A stretch of 64,000 bases of DNA from a virus: positions 1-64,000 of IMG/VR virus record IMGVR_UViG_3300021478_000216. The stretch is one strand, 5' to 3'. Each line of letters opens with the position of its first letter. The first letter of the stretch is position 1. The translations under genes were made by a program, and so were the position numbers. Positions 33,458-41,434 of the stretch are shown piece after piece. The notes below the pieces were generated by a model. That model was not told the origin of the DNA and ran no database searches. It saw only the letters and a list, made by a program, of their open reading frames with translations.

Positions 33458-36400
33458 ATGGTACACTCCCTGATTATTTCGAACCAGATCGAGCTGATCG
33501 GCGAAGTTCCATCTACGAATCCTCGCTGTCTCGGAGCTATCTTCAGGTTGTCGTCCGATACTAGTTCGCAGCGCTTGGACTTGGGCGCTCCTCAGCCAAC
33601 AACGGACTTCGTGGCGTCGCTGCTTCTAGACGGTGAACGTCCGTTCGGTCGTAGGTCTAGTAACCGAACGATCAAGCTGCCTATATCGATCAACGCTCCT
33701 AGCACGACGGTTCTTGCAGGTGCGATGGAGGTCTTGCAATCAGCCGTTGACCAGGACATGTGGATCCTGCAGTGGACACGAGATCCAGGCCAGGGTAACC
33801 CACAGCTGCCTCTGTTTCTTGACTGCTTCCGTGCGAACCCCTCAGTGCCTGTATACAACCTGACTGACATTACTCAGTGCTATGCTGAGATTCTGCTAAC
33901 GATCCCCGCTCTGCCCTACGGTCGTTCTAATATCCGTAGACAGCTGTCGTTCCAGTCTCCTGTTCCTGCATCGCCGCCTCCTCCTCCAGCTCCTGTAGTT
34001 CTGGATAACTACTCAACGATTTCTAGTTCTCAGTTCCAGCAGTCGTCTCAATGTGTCGTAGGTCCTCACTCAGGCTTCTGGGACCCTGACTTTTTCGGAG
34101 ATCAGGGAGGTCAGGTTTCGCAGCTGTCGTACAGTTCAGTCTTTACAACTACGCAGAACCTGACTTCTATGGTTTCCCTGCAGTTCTACCTGGGTCTAGG
34201 TACTCGATACTATCACAACCTGGAACACCACGGCGTTACTGAAGGCGTCGAGATCACGATTAACTTCACTGACGTTCTAGGTAATGTTCTGTCGTTGTCT
34301 CGTAACAACTTGAGAATACCTGTATCACCGGTCGTATCAGCACCCTGCTTTAGCCTAGTAACTGTCCCGATTCCACAGAACTCTCAGGTATTCCAGTACA
34401 ATGCTGTGGTAAGTTACAGCATGACGATTACTAACAGGCGCGACTTCGGCAATCCGCGGTTCTCTAACGTCTCGGCTTACATTGATGCGCTGACTGCATA
34501 TCCTTCAACTCAAACAGTCCAGCCTGTTACTAGGGGCTTCGTACACCAGCTCTACGAGCTGATAGGTACCGCTCGAGCCCCTATGGCTCTATCGTTTCAG
34601 CAGCTACCGTCGGCTGGTACGCCTACTACGATTACTGCTATAGGTATCGGAAACTATACGGTTCCTGCGTTGACGGCTTATGTTAAGTCTGAAGTCTGGG
34701 CCGCTGGCGGTCCTGGTAGTTCTCGGACTAGCTCTGGCTTCGGTGGCGGAGGCGGTTCTGGCGGCTACTCTCGTGAGAACGTGTTCCCTTGTTCTTCAGG
34801 AGACGTAATTCCTTACAGCGTTGGTGCTGGCGGAACTCCTGGTACTAACGGAGCTGCGACTTACTTCGGACCCGGGCCAGCTAGCCCTCTAGTCGTAACA
34901 GCTAACCCTGGTCAGGCTGCGCCCGCTAACTCGATCACCGGCGGCCTGGGTGGTGCCGCGTCAAGTAACTCAATCAGTTTCTCAGGGGCAGCTGGTCGAA
35001 CAGCTTCGGGCAGTGTAGGCGGAGGTGGCGCTTCTTCTGCAGGGCCGACTAGCGCGGGTCAGTCACCTATGGGTACATCAGCTGTCATTCTGACAGGTAG
35101 CGGTAACTGGACAGCCCCGCTAGGTGTATCACAGGTCTATGTCGAGTGCTGGGCGCCTGGAGGTTCGGGTGCATGTGGTGGTCCTAGCACTAACGGTAGC
35201 GGCGGCGGTGCCGGCGAATACGTGGCTGCTAATGTAAACGTAGTCGGTGGCAACTCGTACGTTTACGCTTGTGGTACCGGCGGTACACTAGTCAACGGCA
35301 GCTCGATTAACGGGCATGCAGGATCTGGCCCCACTACGTTTACAGGAGCGAACGGTACCGTAACTGCTAACCCTGGAGCAGCTGGTCTTGGTGTAGCATA
35401 TCCTGAGCCTGGAGGCGCTGGTGGTTCGGGCGGTAGCTTTACCGGAGGTCCGTATATAGAGTTCCCCGGTGGTAACGGTGGCGCTTCTAATCCATATCCA
35501 GGTTCTGGTGGTTCTAGCGGTTCGGCTGCAGGTGCTGGTAATAATGGTGTTAGCACTGGAACTTCTTCGACTCCTGCTCCTGCAGGCGGTGGTGCGGGAG
35601 GTGCGAGCTCTGGACCGACGAATAACATTGGACAGCCTGGTTCGGCTCCAGGTGGCGGTGGTGGTGGTACTTACAATGCAGGCAACAACTCTGGTGCAGG
35701 AGCTAACGGACAAATCCGTATTACTTATCCTGGAGGCGCACCTACTAATAACGGCGCAGCTGCAGTCAGCGGAGGCGGTGCGGGAGGCAACGGTGGAGGC
35801 TCGGCTAATACTCCAGGTAGCAACGGTAGTAACCCTGGAGGCGGCGGTGGTGGCGCTGACTCTAGCGGAACTGCTGAGACTGGTGGTAACGGTGGTAACG
35901 GCCAGCTAACTGTTACACCTTATAGTAGTGCGGCTTTCAAGACGCTGCTTGTTCATAGGCCTCCTCTAGGGTGCAATCCGAACTTCCAGCCTCTGGTAAG
36001 TATCGGTAACGGTAGCGACGTGCCTAATGGTGGTACGCAGTATACGATGCCTCAGCCTGTAGCAGGCGTGCCTGCAGACTTCGGCGGCACGTATACGATA
36101 TATGCAATCAACAAGACCTGGAACGGCTCAGGTACTAGGACTGTTACAGTTACCGTGACGCAGAAGGAATCTGCATCAGGGGCTTCTCACAGCGTCTCTA
36201 CTATACCGGTAACATTCACGCCTTCTCAGGTTACAAACGGGTTCCTAGTAGCTGGTGTCCTGACGCTTCCTAACTGGAAATTGGCACCTGACAATGTCGG
36301 AGCCGTGTATACAGTATCTATTAACGACACGAACACGTCAGACCGATTCTACGACCTGATCTTCGTAGACACCCAAGGTCAGACGATTCTGATCAATGAG

Positions 36401-36655
36401 CCTACTACAGGCTACATCAACTACTACATTGACATCCCTGATCCTAACGTCAACCTCGGTAACATCATGGGTAGTCAGAGTGGTCGTCCGAATGCTATTA
36501 GTGTACAGGATCAGACAACTGTCTCAGGTGTCTGTCTATTCCTTGAACCAACAGACTGCATAAACCAGCTATTTGTGTACAGCGTCGATGCAGCAGCTGG
36601 GATCGCTGTCTCTGCTGAGTATTATCCTCACTGGTGGTTTGACAGGTCTCAATAG
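33458..36655 (+). CDS. distal tail / minor tail protein with Gly-rich domain
   Basis: 1065 aa. The N-terminal 170 residues look like a Dit-type domain that hexamerises under the tube. The middle (about 410-830) is two Gly/Ser/Asn-rich blocks (GGGGGSGGYSRENVFPCSSG and similar), like polyglycine helix sandwiches of phage adhesins. The C-terminal part is beta-rich. Probably contributes to receptor contact. The reverse-strand frames here are shadows of the Gly-rich region. Confidence 0.78.
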   Translation: MVHSLIISNQIELIGEVPSTNPRCLGAIFRLSSDTSSQRLDLGAPQPTTDFVASLLLDGERPFGRRSSNRTIKLPISINAPSTTVLAGAMEVLQSAVDQDMWILQWTRDPGQGNPQLPLFLDCFRANPSVPVYNLTDITQCYAEILLTIPALPYGRSNIRRQLSFQSPVPASPPPPPAPVVLDNYSTISSSQFQQSSQCVVGPHSGFWDPDFFGDQGGQVSQLSYSSVFTTTQNLTSMVSLQFYLGLGTRYYHNLEHHGVTEGVEITINFTDVLGNVLSLSRNNLRIPVSPVVSAPCFSLVTVPIPQNSQVFQYNAVVSYSMTITNRRDFGNPRFSNVSAYIDALTAYPSTQTVQPVTRGFVHQLYELIGTARAPMALSFQQLPSAGTPTTITAIGIGNYTVPALTAYVKSEVWAAGGPGSSRTSSGFGGGGGSGGYSRENVFPCSSGDVIPYSVGAGGTPGTNGAATYFGPGPASPLVVTANPGQAAPANSITGGLGGAASSNSISFSGAAGRTASGSVGGGGASSAGPTSAGQSPMGTSAVILTGSGNWTAPLGVSQVYVECWAPGGSGACGGPSTNGSGGGAGEYVAANVNVVGGNSYVYACGTGGTLVNGSSINGHAGSGPTTFTGANGTVTANPGAAGLGVAYPEPGGAGGSGGSFTGGPYIEFPGGNGGASNPYPGSGGSSGSAAGAGNNGVSTGTSSTPAPAGGGAGGASSGPTNNIGQPGSAPGGGGGGTYNAGNNSGAGANGQIRITYPGGAPTNNGAAAVSGGGAGGNGGGSANTPGSNGSNPGGGGGGADSSGTAETGGNGGNGQLTVTPYSSAAFKTLLVHRPPLGCNPNFQPLVSIGNGSDVPNGGTQYTMPQPVAGVPADFGGTYTIYAINKTWNGSGTRTVTVTVTQKESASGASHSVSTIPVTFTPSQVTNGFLVAGVLTLPNWKLAPDNVGAVYTVSINDTNTSDRFYDLIFVDTQGQTILINEPTTGYINYYIDIPDPNVNLGNIMGSQSGRPNAISVQDQTTVSGVCLFLEPTDCINQLFVYSVDAAAGIAVSAEYYPHWWFDRSQ

Positions 36656-36663
36656 GAGGTTTG

Positions 36664-37836
36664 GTGACTGGACAGTTTACTGCTACGTACCCAGCATATC
36701 CTGGGACTAGTCAAGTTGCAACAGCTGTGCCGGGTACTTCAAACTGGCGATACATGGGGTCTATAGGTCAGATGACGGCGCTGACCTACAGCTTCAGCTG
36801 TCCTGGAGGTTGCTTCGATAGCGCCTGGACTCTACGAGTACCTATTGCCTATCGTGACCAGTCGTTCAACCCAGGAGATCTAGTTAGAATCACACGAGGA
36901 GGTCACCAAGTATGGAAGGGCAAGCTCGACGAAGCCCAGCCTTCTTCCAGTGGATGGAACTTCACTGCTACAGGTGACGGAGCTAGAGGTTCTGACTTCG
37001 TAGCTTACTATACGGATCCTTGGCCTGTAAGTCAGCCTGACGAGTCCGTAAACAATGCGATCACGCGCGGCTTGCCTTGGGTGAATCCTGGAATAGGTAC
37101 TCCTACTGGCATATGGCTGGGCCAAGGAGTCGATCCAGGTGCACAGTTTATATCAGACCTACTCAACCTAGTTTGCACTCGCGGAGGCCTAACCTGGTAT
37201 GTTAACAGTCAGCCTGGAGGAAGAATAGGCAGTACCTTGTCGGTGTTTCCTCTACCTACGACTGTTAACCGTCTGATAGTGTCTTCACAGCCTGTGCCTC
37301 GGACACTAGGCGGCTATGTTAATACGCTGTTTATAAGGTACGAAACTGCAGCTGATAGTTCTGGAACTGATCAAGGTTCTGTTACGCCTGCTGCTTTCGC
37401 TACTACTTCAGTACAGAATACTGCTTCAGCAAGTGTCCACGGGGTCATAGAGGACTACATTGACCTGTCGAACGCTGGAATCATGACTCAAGCAGCGGCA
37501 CAGGCTGTAGGTAACAGTGTACTATCGATTTATCAGGCAGCTACGTTTGCAGGTCCTTTTGAGATAAATTACGGGCAGCTGTTGACTACTGGTGGCCAGC
37601 CTATCGATCCAGGAACCGACCAAGCAGGGACAGTTGCTCAACTGATAGTTACAGACTTCGGCTACGGTGGCGAAGTTACTCCTCAGTTCCCAGTGATATT
37701 CCCTGTAGGCAAATATCTATGGGACGACTTCGCTCAAGTAGCTACAGTCACACCGTTCCAGAACCTAGACCAGTCGATTTCAGGTCTTTTGTCGATGGAG
37801 AGTACCGTACTAACGCCTATTACGACTTCGAGTTAA
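36664..37836 (+). CDS. minor tail protein (Tal-like)
   Basis: About 390 aa. GTG at 36664 is preferred over TTG 36661 because AGGAGG then sits at a workable distance. DLVRITRGGHQVWKGKLDEA and later VSSQPVPRTLGGYVNTLFIR fit the gp27/Tal-type domain at the tail tip that follows Dit. No lytic domain seen. Confidence 0.7.
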   Translation: MTGQFTATYPAYPGTSQVATAVPGTSNWRYMGSIGQMTALTYSFSCPGGCFDSAWTLRVPIAYRDQSFNPGDLVRITRGGHQVWKGKLDEAQPSSSGWNFTATGDGARGSDFVAYYTDPWPVSQPDESVNNAITRGLPWVNPGIGTPTGIWLGQGVDPGAQFISDLLNLVCTRGGLTWYVNSQPGGRIGSTLSVFPLPTTVNRLIVSSQPVPRTLGGYVNTLFIRYETAADSSGTDQGSVTPAAFATTSVQNTASASVHGVIEDYIDLSNAGIMTQAAAQAVGNSVLSIYQAATFAGPFEINYGQLLTTGGQPIDPGTDQAGTVAQLIVTDFGYGGEVTPQFPVIFPVGKYLWDDFAQVATVTPFQNLDQSISGLLSMESTVLTPITTSS

Positions 37837-37844
37837 GGAGCACC

Positions 37845-38297
37845 ATGAAGCAGATCATCACGCAGGCGATAGCACTTATTCCGGTGCTCTGGCTACACGG
37901 AGTCGAGAGTCTGATTGCTCTAGCAGTGTTCTTGCTGATATCGTTGCATGCTAGTTCTTCGAACGTTGCAGCCAAAGCTCGTAGCACTGAAACTCGTGTA
38001 GCTAATCTCGAAGGTATCGTTTTTCCGAACACAGGCGGAACCGTCAACGGAGACGTAAACTCGACTGGGACCGTCTCGGGAAATACTCTCCAGGGTAATC
38101 TCAACGCAGGCTACGTGCAAGGTACGGTCAGCAACGCTAACGTAGCTAACAACCTGAACGGTCTGAACATTCCTCAGAGTCGAGGCGGAGGTATGACTAA
38201 CGCACCGGCTTCGTACTCTCAGTCCTGGGGTGCTTCTGTCGTAACGGAGGTTACTCAGATCAACAATGCACTCGGTAATGCTGGTATCTTCGTGTAA
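37845..38297 (+). CDS. tail-region protein with N-terminal membrane segment
   Basis: 150 aa from ATG 37845 (AAGGAG upstream); the longer frame from 37719 is a shadow. A hydrophobic helix (residues 4-31) is followed by a short coiled coil (AKARSTETRVANLEG) and a Gly/Asn repeat-like stretch (GGTVNGDVNSTGTVSGNTLQ). The latter resembles fibre shafts. Could be an anchored fibre or a lysis accessory. Confidence 0.55.
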   Translation: MKQIITQAIALIPVLWLHGVESLIALAVFLLISLHASSSNVAAKARSTETRVANLEGIVFPNTGGTVNGDVNSTGTVSGNTLQGNLNAGYVQGTVSNANVANNLNGLNIPQSRGGGMTNAPASYSQSWGASVVTEVTQINNALGNAGIFV

Positions 38298-38309
38298 GGG
38301 AGCAGTATC

Positions 38310-38618
38310 ATGGTAATGTTCGATGAGCTCAACGCGGTGGCTACTGTTAATCAGATCCAGCAGCACCTCGCAGCTCTAATGAGAGCTTTCGAAGCCTGTG
38401 AGGACGACTATGAGTGGTCGTCGGCGTATTCTCAGACCGACTTCGAAGCACCTCCCCTGTCGATGTCAGGTAACGCTTCTCAGCAAGTCTTGAACGCGCT
38501 AGCTGACGTTCACGACCTGTACGAGACTGCTAAGGGGACTCCGGGATTTCCACTTCCGGCTCTGCCGTACAACTTCACTGCATCTATGCGTGCAGTGATA
38601 GGGTCAAGAAATCCTTAG
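38310..38618 (+). CDS. hypothetical tail-region protein
   Basis: 102 aa, helical, beginning MVMFDELNAVATVNQIQQHL, with acidic and aromatic residues (EACEDDYEWSSAYSQTDFE). Ends just before the holin-like gene. No family recognised. Confidence 0.55.
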   Translation: MVMFDELNAVATVNQIQQHLAALMRAFEACEDDYEWSSAYSQTDFEAPPLSMSGNASQQVLNALADVHDLYETAKGTPGFPLPALPYNFTASMRAVIGSRNP

Positions 38619-38632
38619 ATAAGAAGGTACGG

Positions 38633-39136
38633 ATGGCGGACAGAAATAGGCCACACTTCGGACACACGAAGACGGGTCACGCAGTTCACCTACACGCAAT
38701 CGATCATCTGCCTACACATAACGCGTATGCACGGTTTAACCGTAGGGTCGCGATCGCGATAACCACCCGGGTCGGTTCAATGACCTGTGCCTGGATCTTC
38801 TGTCTGCTAGCCCTACTAAGCCTGCCAGCTGTGTTGACACTAGTGTTCAGCCTGCACTTCTTTCCGCAGTGGCTAGTTTCGGCCGGCCTAATCGCGCTAG
38901 TAGCATGGATCGCTCAGACGTTTATTCAGCTCGTGCTCCTAAGCGTGATCATGGTAGGACAGAATATCCAGCAGACTGCTTCCGATGCTCGGTCAGCGAA
39001 GCAGTTCGAGGATACGGAGCACATAGTAGACCAGCTCGACCTGAATACTGAAGGCGGGCTCTCAGTAGTCCTCACAGCGGTCATAGAGCTGAACGAGCGC
39101 ATGGGTCGCTTCGAGGCTGGACAAAGGAAGGAGTAG
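38633..39136 (+). CDS. two-helix membrane protein (DUF1003-like shape), possible holin
   Basis: 167 aa. Polar His-rich N-terminus, two membrane helices (about 52-78 and 84-110), then a charged helical tail (EDTEHIVDQLDLNTEGGLSV). This resembles DUF1003 proteins and sits in the lysis cassette before the endolysin, so a holin or holin-partner role is likely. Confidence 0.65.
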   Translation: MADRNRPHFGHTKTGHAVHLHAIDHLPTHNAYARFNRRVAIAITTRVGSMTCAWIFCLLALLSLPAVLTLVFSLHFFPQWLVSAGLIALVAWIAQTFIQLVLLSVIMVGQNIQQTASDARSAKQFEDTEHIVDQLDLNTEGGLSVVLTAVIELNERMGRFEAGQRKE

Positions 39137-39139
39137 GTC

Positions 39140-39313
39140 ATGTTCAACAACATCGGTCAGTACAGTAAGTTCATCGTAGCCGTCCTAGGTGCGATCTCCA
39201 CAGGGGTCACGACCTTCGGTCACAACTCGCCTATGACGTCGACAGTCGTAGCTGCGATCGCAGCTGTCGTTGTCTGGCTCGTGCCTAACCAGCCCAAGCC
39301 TCCGACGTCTTAA
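39140..39313 (+). CDS. small holin-like protein, 57 aa
   Basis: ATG 39140 with GGAAGGAG upstream. Two hydrophobic stretches (FIVAVLGAISTGVTTFG and TVVAAIAAVVVWLVP) separated by HNSPMT, ending in Pro/Lys. Size and place directly before the endolysin fit an actinophage holin. Confidence 0.68.
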   Translation: MFNNIGQYSKFIVAVLGAISTGVTTFGHNSPMTSTVVAAIAAVVVWLVPNQPKPPTS

Positions 39314-39331
39314 TCAGGAAGGCGGACAAAC

Positions 39332-40390
39332 ATGGGTGTTATACCAGCGTTCGATGCAACATCCGCAAACTACGGAGCACTGCCTCCAGGGCAACGGTGC
39401 GCCTACGTTACAGGAACTCCAGACATCCTGTGGACTACTGCAGAGCTAGTTGCTAACCCTGGGGTCGTCCTAATCGCTCAGGCAGTCGGGCTCGCAATCG
39501 ACGAGAGTCCGTTTCCTGACATCCTGGACGTAGAAGGCGGAGCAGCCACCTATGCAGACTGTGGGCCTTGGGCCATCGCGATGCAGGCAGCTTTCTCAAC
39601 TGACAAGAGGCCAGGACAGCGTAGACCTGCTATCTACTGTTCGGCTAGTAATGTCTCGAACATCGTCAACGCTCTTGTAGCTGCAGGAGTTACGAGTCAT
39701 GTCGGGCTGTGGATCGCGAACTGGAACCTAAGCGACGCACAGGCGGTCGTAGAGGTTCTTACGGCGTCTGGTCCGTTCCCAATTATCGCTATCCAGTTCA
39801 GTGCACTAGGGGGCGGAGGCTCCTATGACCTGGATGTCTTCTCAACGTCATGGCTAGCGGACCAGTCAGGCGTCGCAGGAGACCTAGTGTCGCAAGGCTC
39901 TTCGGGCCCTGCAGTCGTCGCTCTTCAGACAGCTCTCAACACCTGGATCTCGCCGAAGATAGCCATCGATGGCTTGTTCGGCCGAGAAACCTTGAAGGCG
40001 ACTGAAGAGTTCCAAACGGATAAGCATCTCACGGTCGACGGTATAGCAGGTCCTGCAACCTGGAAGGCTCTTGAGCCTTCGGCGCCCGACCCCACTCCTG
40101 TTCCGACGCCATCGTCTGCTCCAGGAGGTCTGAAGCAGACTGTTAGGTCGGCGGCTTCTGAAGCTATCTTCTCATGGCAGGCTGTTGCAGGAGTAGCTCT
40201 GACAGAAGGTTACCACTTGCAGGTTGAGTGGGAGAAGTCAGGCTTCGGGTGGGTCCTGTCGTTCGACGTCACAGTTAAGGCGCTAACGCAATTGGTAGCG
40301 CTAGCGCCGCGAACGACTTACAGATGGAGAGTGGCGGCAAATACTACAGACCACATCTGGTCTAGCTGGGTCCAGTTCGTTACGACCTAG
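39332..40390 (+). CDS. endolysin: DUF1906 glycosidase-like, peptidoglycan-binding, FnIII-like
   Basis: 352 aa. Residues 1-185 match the DUF1906 (Rv2525c-like) TIM-barrel hydrolase, with DATSANYG, ILDVEGGAATY and GLWIANWNLS. Residues about 190-250 are a PG_binding_1 domain (GPAVVALQTALNTW, then FQTDKHLTVDGIAGPATW). After a Pro linker, 265-352 look like fibronectin type III. It would degrade or bind host peptidoglycan at lysis. No signal peptide, consistent with holin-dependent release. Confidence 0.78.
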   Translation: MGVIPAFDATSANYGALPPGQRCAYVTGTPDILWTTAELVANPGVVLIAQAVGLAIDESPFPDILDVEGGAATYADCGPWAIAMQAAFSTDKRPGQRRPAIYCSASNVSNIVNALVAAGVTSHVGLWIANWNLSDAQAVVEVLTASGPFPIIAIQFSALGGGGSYDLDVFSTSWLADQSGVAGDLVSQGSSGPAVVALQTALNTWISPKIAIDGLFGRETLKATEEFQTDKHLTVDGIAGPATWKALEPSAPDPTPVPTPSSAPGGLKQTVRSAASEAIFSWQAVAGVALTEGYHLQVEWEKSGFGWVLSFDVTVKALTQLVALAPRTTYRWRVAANTTDHIWSSWVQFVTT

Positions 40391-40398
40391 CCCTAGGC

Positions 40399-40445
40399 GC
40401 CTGGCCCTCTCTCGCCGTCCGCCCGAGGGAGGGTCAGGCTTTGTT
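40399..40445 (+). terminator. rho-independent terminator ending the virion operon
   Basis: A 16-base-pair stem (from GCCTGGCCCTCTCTCG at 40399) pairs with 40424-40439 with two G-T pairs and then TTTGTT. It follows the endolysin stop by 8 bases and faces the leftward genes. Confidence 0.85.
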
Positions 40446-40459
40446 CGCTAGGGAGATTG

Positions 40460-40603
40460 CTAGAGCAGGTCCCAGAACGTAGTGCTCATCGCCCTGGCGT
40501 CCAGGTATGCGGGAGTGCGTAGCCAGAACGGGACCGGGCTGCCCAGTCGCATGTCCGGACCGCTGTCGTACGAGCCGTTGCCTGAGACGTGGCTCCGATT
40601 CAC
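40460..40603 (-). CDS. tandem micro-protein, copy 2 (47 aa)
   Basis: GTG 40603 overlaps the TGA of copy 1. Starts MNRSHVSGNGSYDSGPDMRL and ends STTFWDLL; 29 of about 47 positions match copy 1 by eye, including GPDMR, GSP, PF, RTPAY, DAR and STTFW. The DNA is also clearly a duplication. No family recognised. Last gene of the leftward arm. Confidence 0.65.
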   Translation of the reverse strand: MNRSHVSGNGSYDSGPDMRLGSPVPFWLRTPAYLDARAMSTTFWDLL

Positions 40604-40746
40604 AGTAGGTTCCAGAACGTAGTGCTGGTCATCCTAGCGTCGATGTACGCAGGAGTCCGCATGTAGAATGGGATCGGGCTGCCCATCCGCATATCCGGAC
40701 CACCGTCGCACGCGCCGTTTCCGTTGGCGTAGCTGCGGTTTTCCAT
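40600..40746 (-). CDS. tandem micro-protein, copy 1 (48 aa)
   Basis: ATG 40746 with GAGAGG upstream. MENRSYANGNGACDGGPDMR ... STTFWNLL. Conserved between copies: N-R-S, G-N-G, D-x-G-P-D-M-R, G-S-P-x-P-F, R-T-P-A-Y, D-A-R, S-T-T-F-W-x-L-L. Selection on protein sequence is suggested because changes fall largely at third positions. Function unknown. Confidence 0.65.
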   Translation of the reverse strand: MENRSYANGNGACDGGPDMRMGSPIPFYMRTPAYIDARMTSTTFWNLL

Positions 40747-40861
40747 GACTGTTCCTCTCATTGATCTGTTCATCTATACCAGTGTGACTTGGATGTCTCC
40801 TACGATATGCAAGGTTCTCGCGGACGTCTCTATCGGTGTACTTGTAATCGTAAGCTGGCAT
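40634..40861 (-). CDS. overlapping small ORF, 75 aa
   Basis: ATG 40861 has a strong GGAGGTG site and lies 20 bases from a good promoter -10. MPAYDYKYTDRDVRENLAYR looks coding, but the second half overlaps micro-protein copy 1 in another frame and is Arg-rich. Either a true overlapping gene or a truncated one whose real end was lost. Confidence 0.45.
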   Translation of the reverse strand: MPAYDYKYTDRDVRENLAYRRRHPSHTGIDEQINERNSHGKPQLRQRKRRVRRWSGYADGQPDPILHADSCVHRR

Positions 40862-40881
40862 TCAGCACCTCCGTTCTTTTA

Positions 40882-40911
40882 ATTATATATCAATATGATA
40901 GTCGAAAGCAA
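40882..40911 (-). promoter_or_regulatory. leftward promoter with AGCCT box
   Basis: TTGCTT (40906-40911), 18 bases, TATAAT (40882-40887). TGTAGCCTC directly precedes the -35, as at 61311. It would drive the three small genes at 40460-40861. Confidence 0.7.
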
Positions 40912-40929
40912 GAGGCTACAGTGAGGTTT

Positions 40930-41085
40930 CTATTCGGCTTTTATGATACGCTCCGCAGCTGTAAACCAGACCTCTACTAGACGCCATCTCCAGTTCCAAG
41001 TAGAGGAATTTTCAGGAGACGAGATAGCGCAGACCATATGACTGCAGATCATGTCGAAGCAAGAGTCTAGAGCTTGACCTTTCAT
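40930..41085 (-). CDS. small Cys/Trp-rich protein, 51 aa
   Basis: ATG 41085 overlaps the previous TGA (ATGA). MKGQALDSCFDMICSHMVCA then NWRWRLVEVW and a basic end. The three cysteines may bind metal or form bonds. Function unknown; last of a four-gene cluster of tiny coupled genes. Confidence 0.5.
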   Translation of the reverse strand: MKGQALDSCFDMICSHMVCAISSPENSSTWNWRWRLVEVWFTAAERIIKAE

Positions 41086-41195
41086 GTCACACCTAGCAGG
41101 ACGATGAGAACTATAGTGAACATACAAGTGAGAGCTATACCGGTAATGAAGCCTCGTGTCCAGTACTTCTCTTGTTCAGGAGTCATGGGCTTCAT
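41082..41195 (-). CDS. 37-aa single-helix membrane peptide
   Basis: MKPMTPEQEKYWTRGFITGI leads into a membrane helix ending LIVLLGVT. Coupled on both sides (TAACATG, ATGA). Function unknown. Confidence 0.5.
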   Translation of the reverse strand: MKPMTPEQEKYWTRGFITGIALTCMFTIVLIVLLGVT

Positions 41196-41196
41196 G

Positions 41197-41310
41197 TTAC
41201 CAGAAGTCCATGAAGTGCGATATCCAGTTAAGGAACCATATAACGGCTACTATTCCTAGGATGATCACGACGATAAGAATTACTAGAAGCCAGATCGGAA
41301 TAGATACCAT
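41197..41310 (-). CDS. 37-aa membrane peptide
   Basis: MVSIPIWLLVILIVVIILGI continues hydrophobic to WFLNWISHFMDFW. The start follows the previous TAG by one base. Function unknown. Confidence 0.5.
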   Translation of the reverse strand: MVSIPIWLLVILIVVIILGIVAVIWFLNWISHFMDFW

Positions 41311-41311
41311 A

Positions 41312-41434
41312 CTACCGGTCCTTATACCAGTCTCGGAGCCACTTGAACAAGTGGCTATACTTGATAAGTACGCACATGAGTAGAAACGAGTTAAGATATA
41401 GGATGGCTAGTATTACGGTCGGTATAGTGCTCAT
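41312..41434 (-). CDS. 40-aa membrane peptide
   Basis: ATG 41434 overlaps the polymerase TGA. MSTIPTVILAILYLNSFLLM then basic KYSHLFKWLRDWYKDR. One helix with a positive cytoplasmic tail. Function unknown. Confidence 0.5.
   Translation of the reverse strand: MSTIPTVILAILYLNSFLLMCVLIKYSHLFKWLRDWYKDR

Noticed and set aside
35263-35909. Frames of 121-146 residues on both strands in the tail-tip gene
   Set aside because: By-products of Gly-rich GGT/GGC codon runs in the sense gene.
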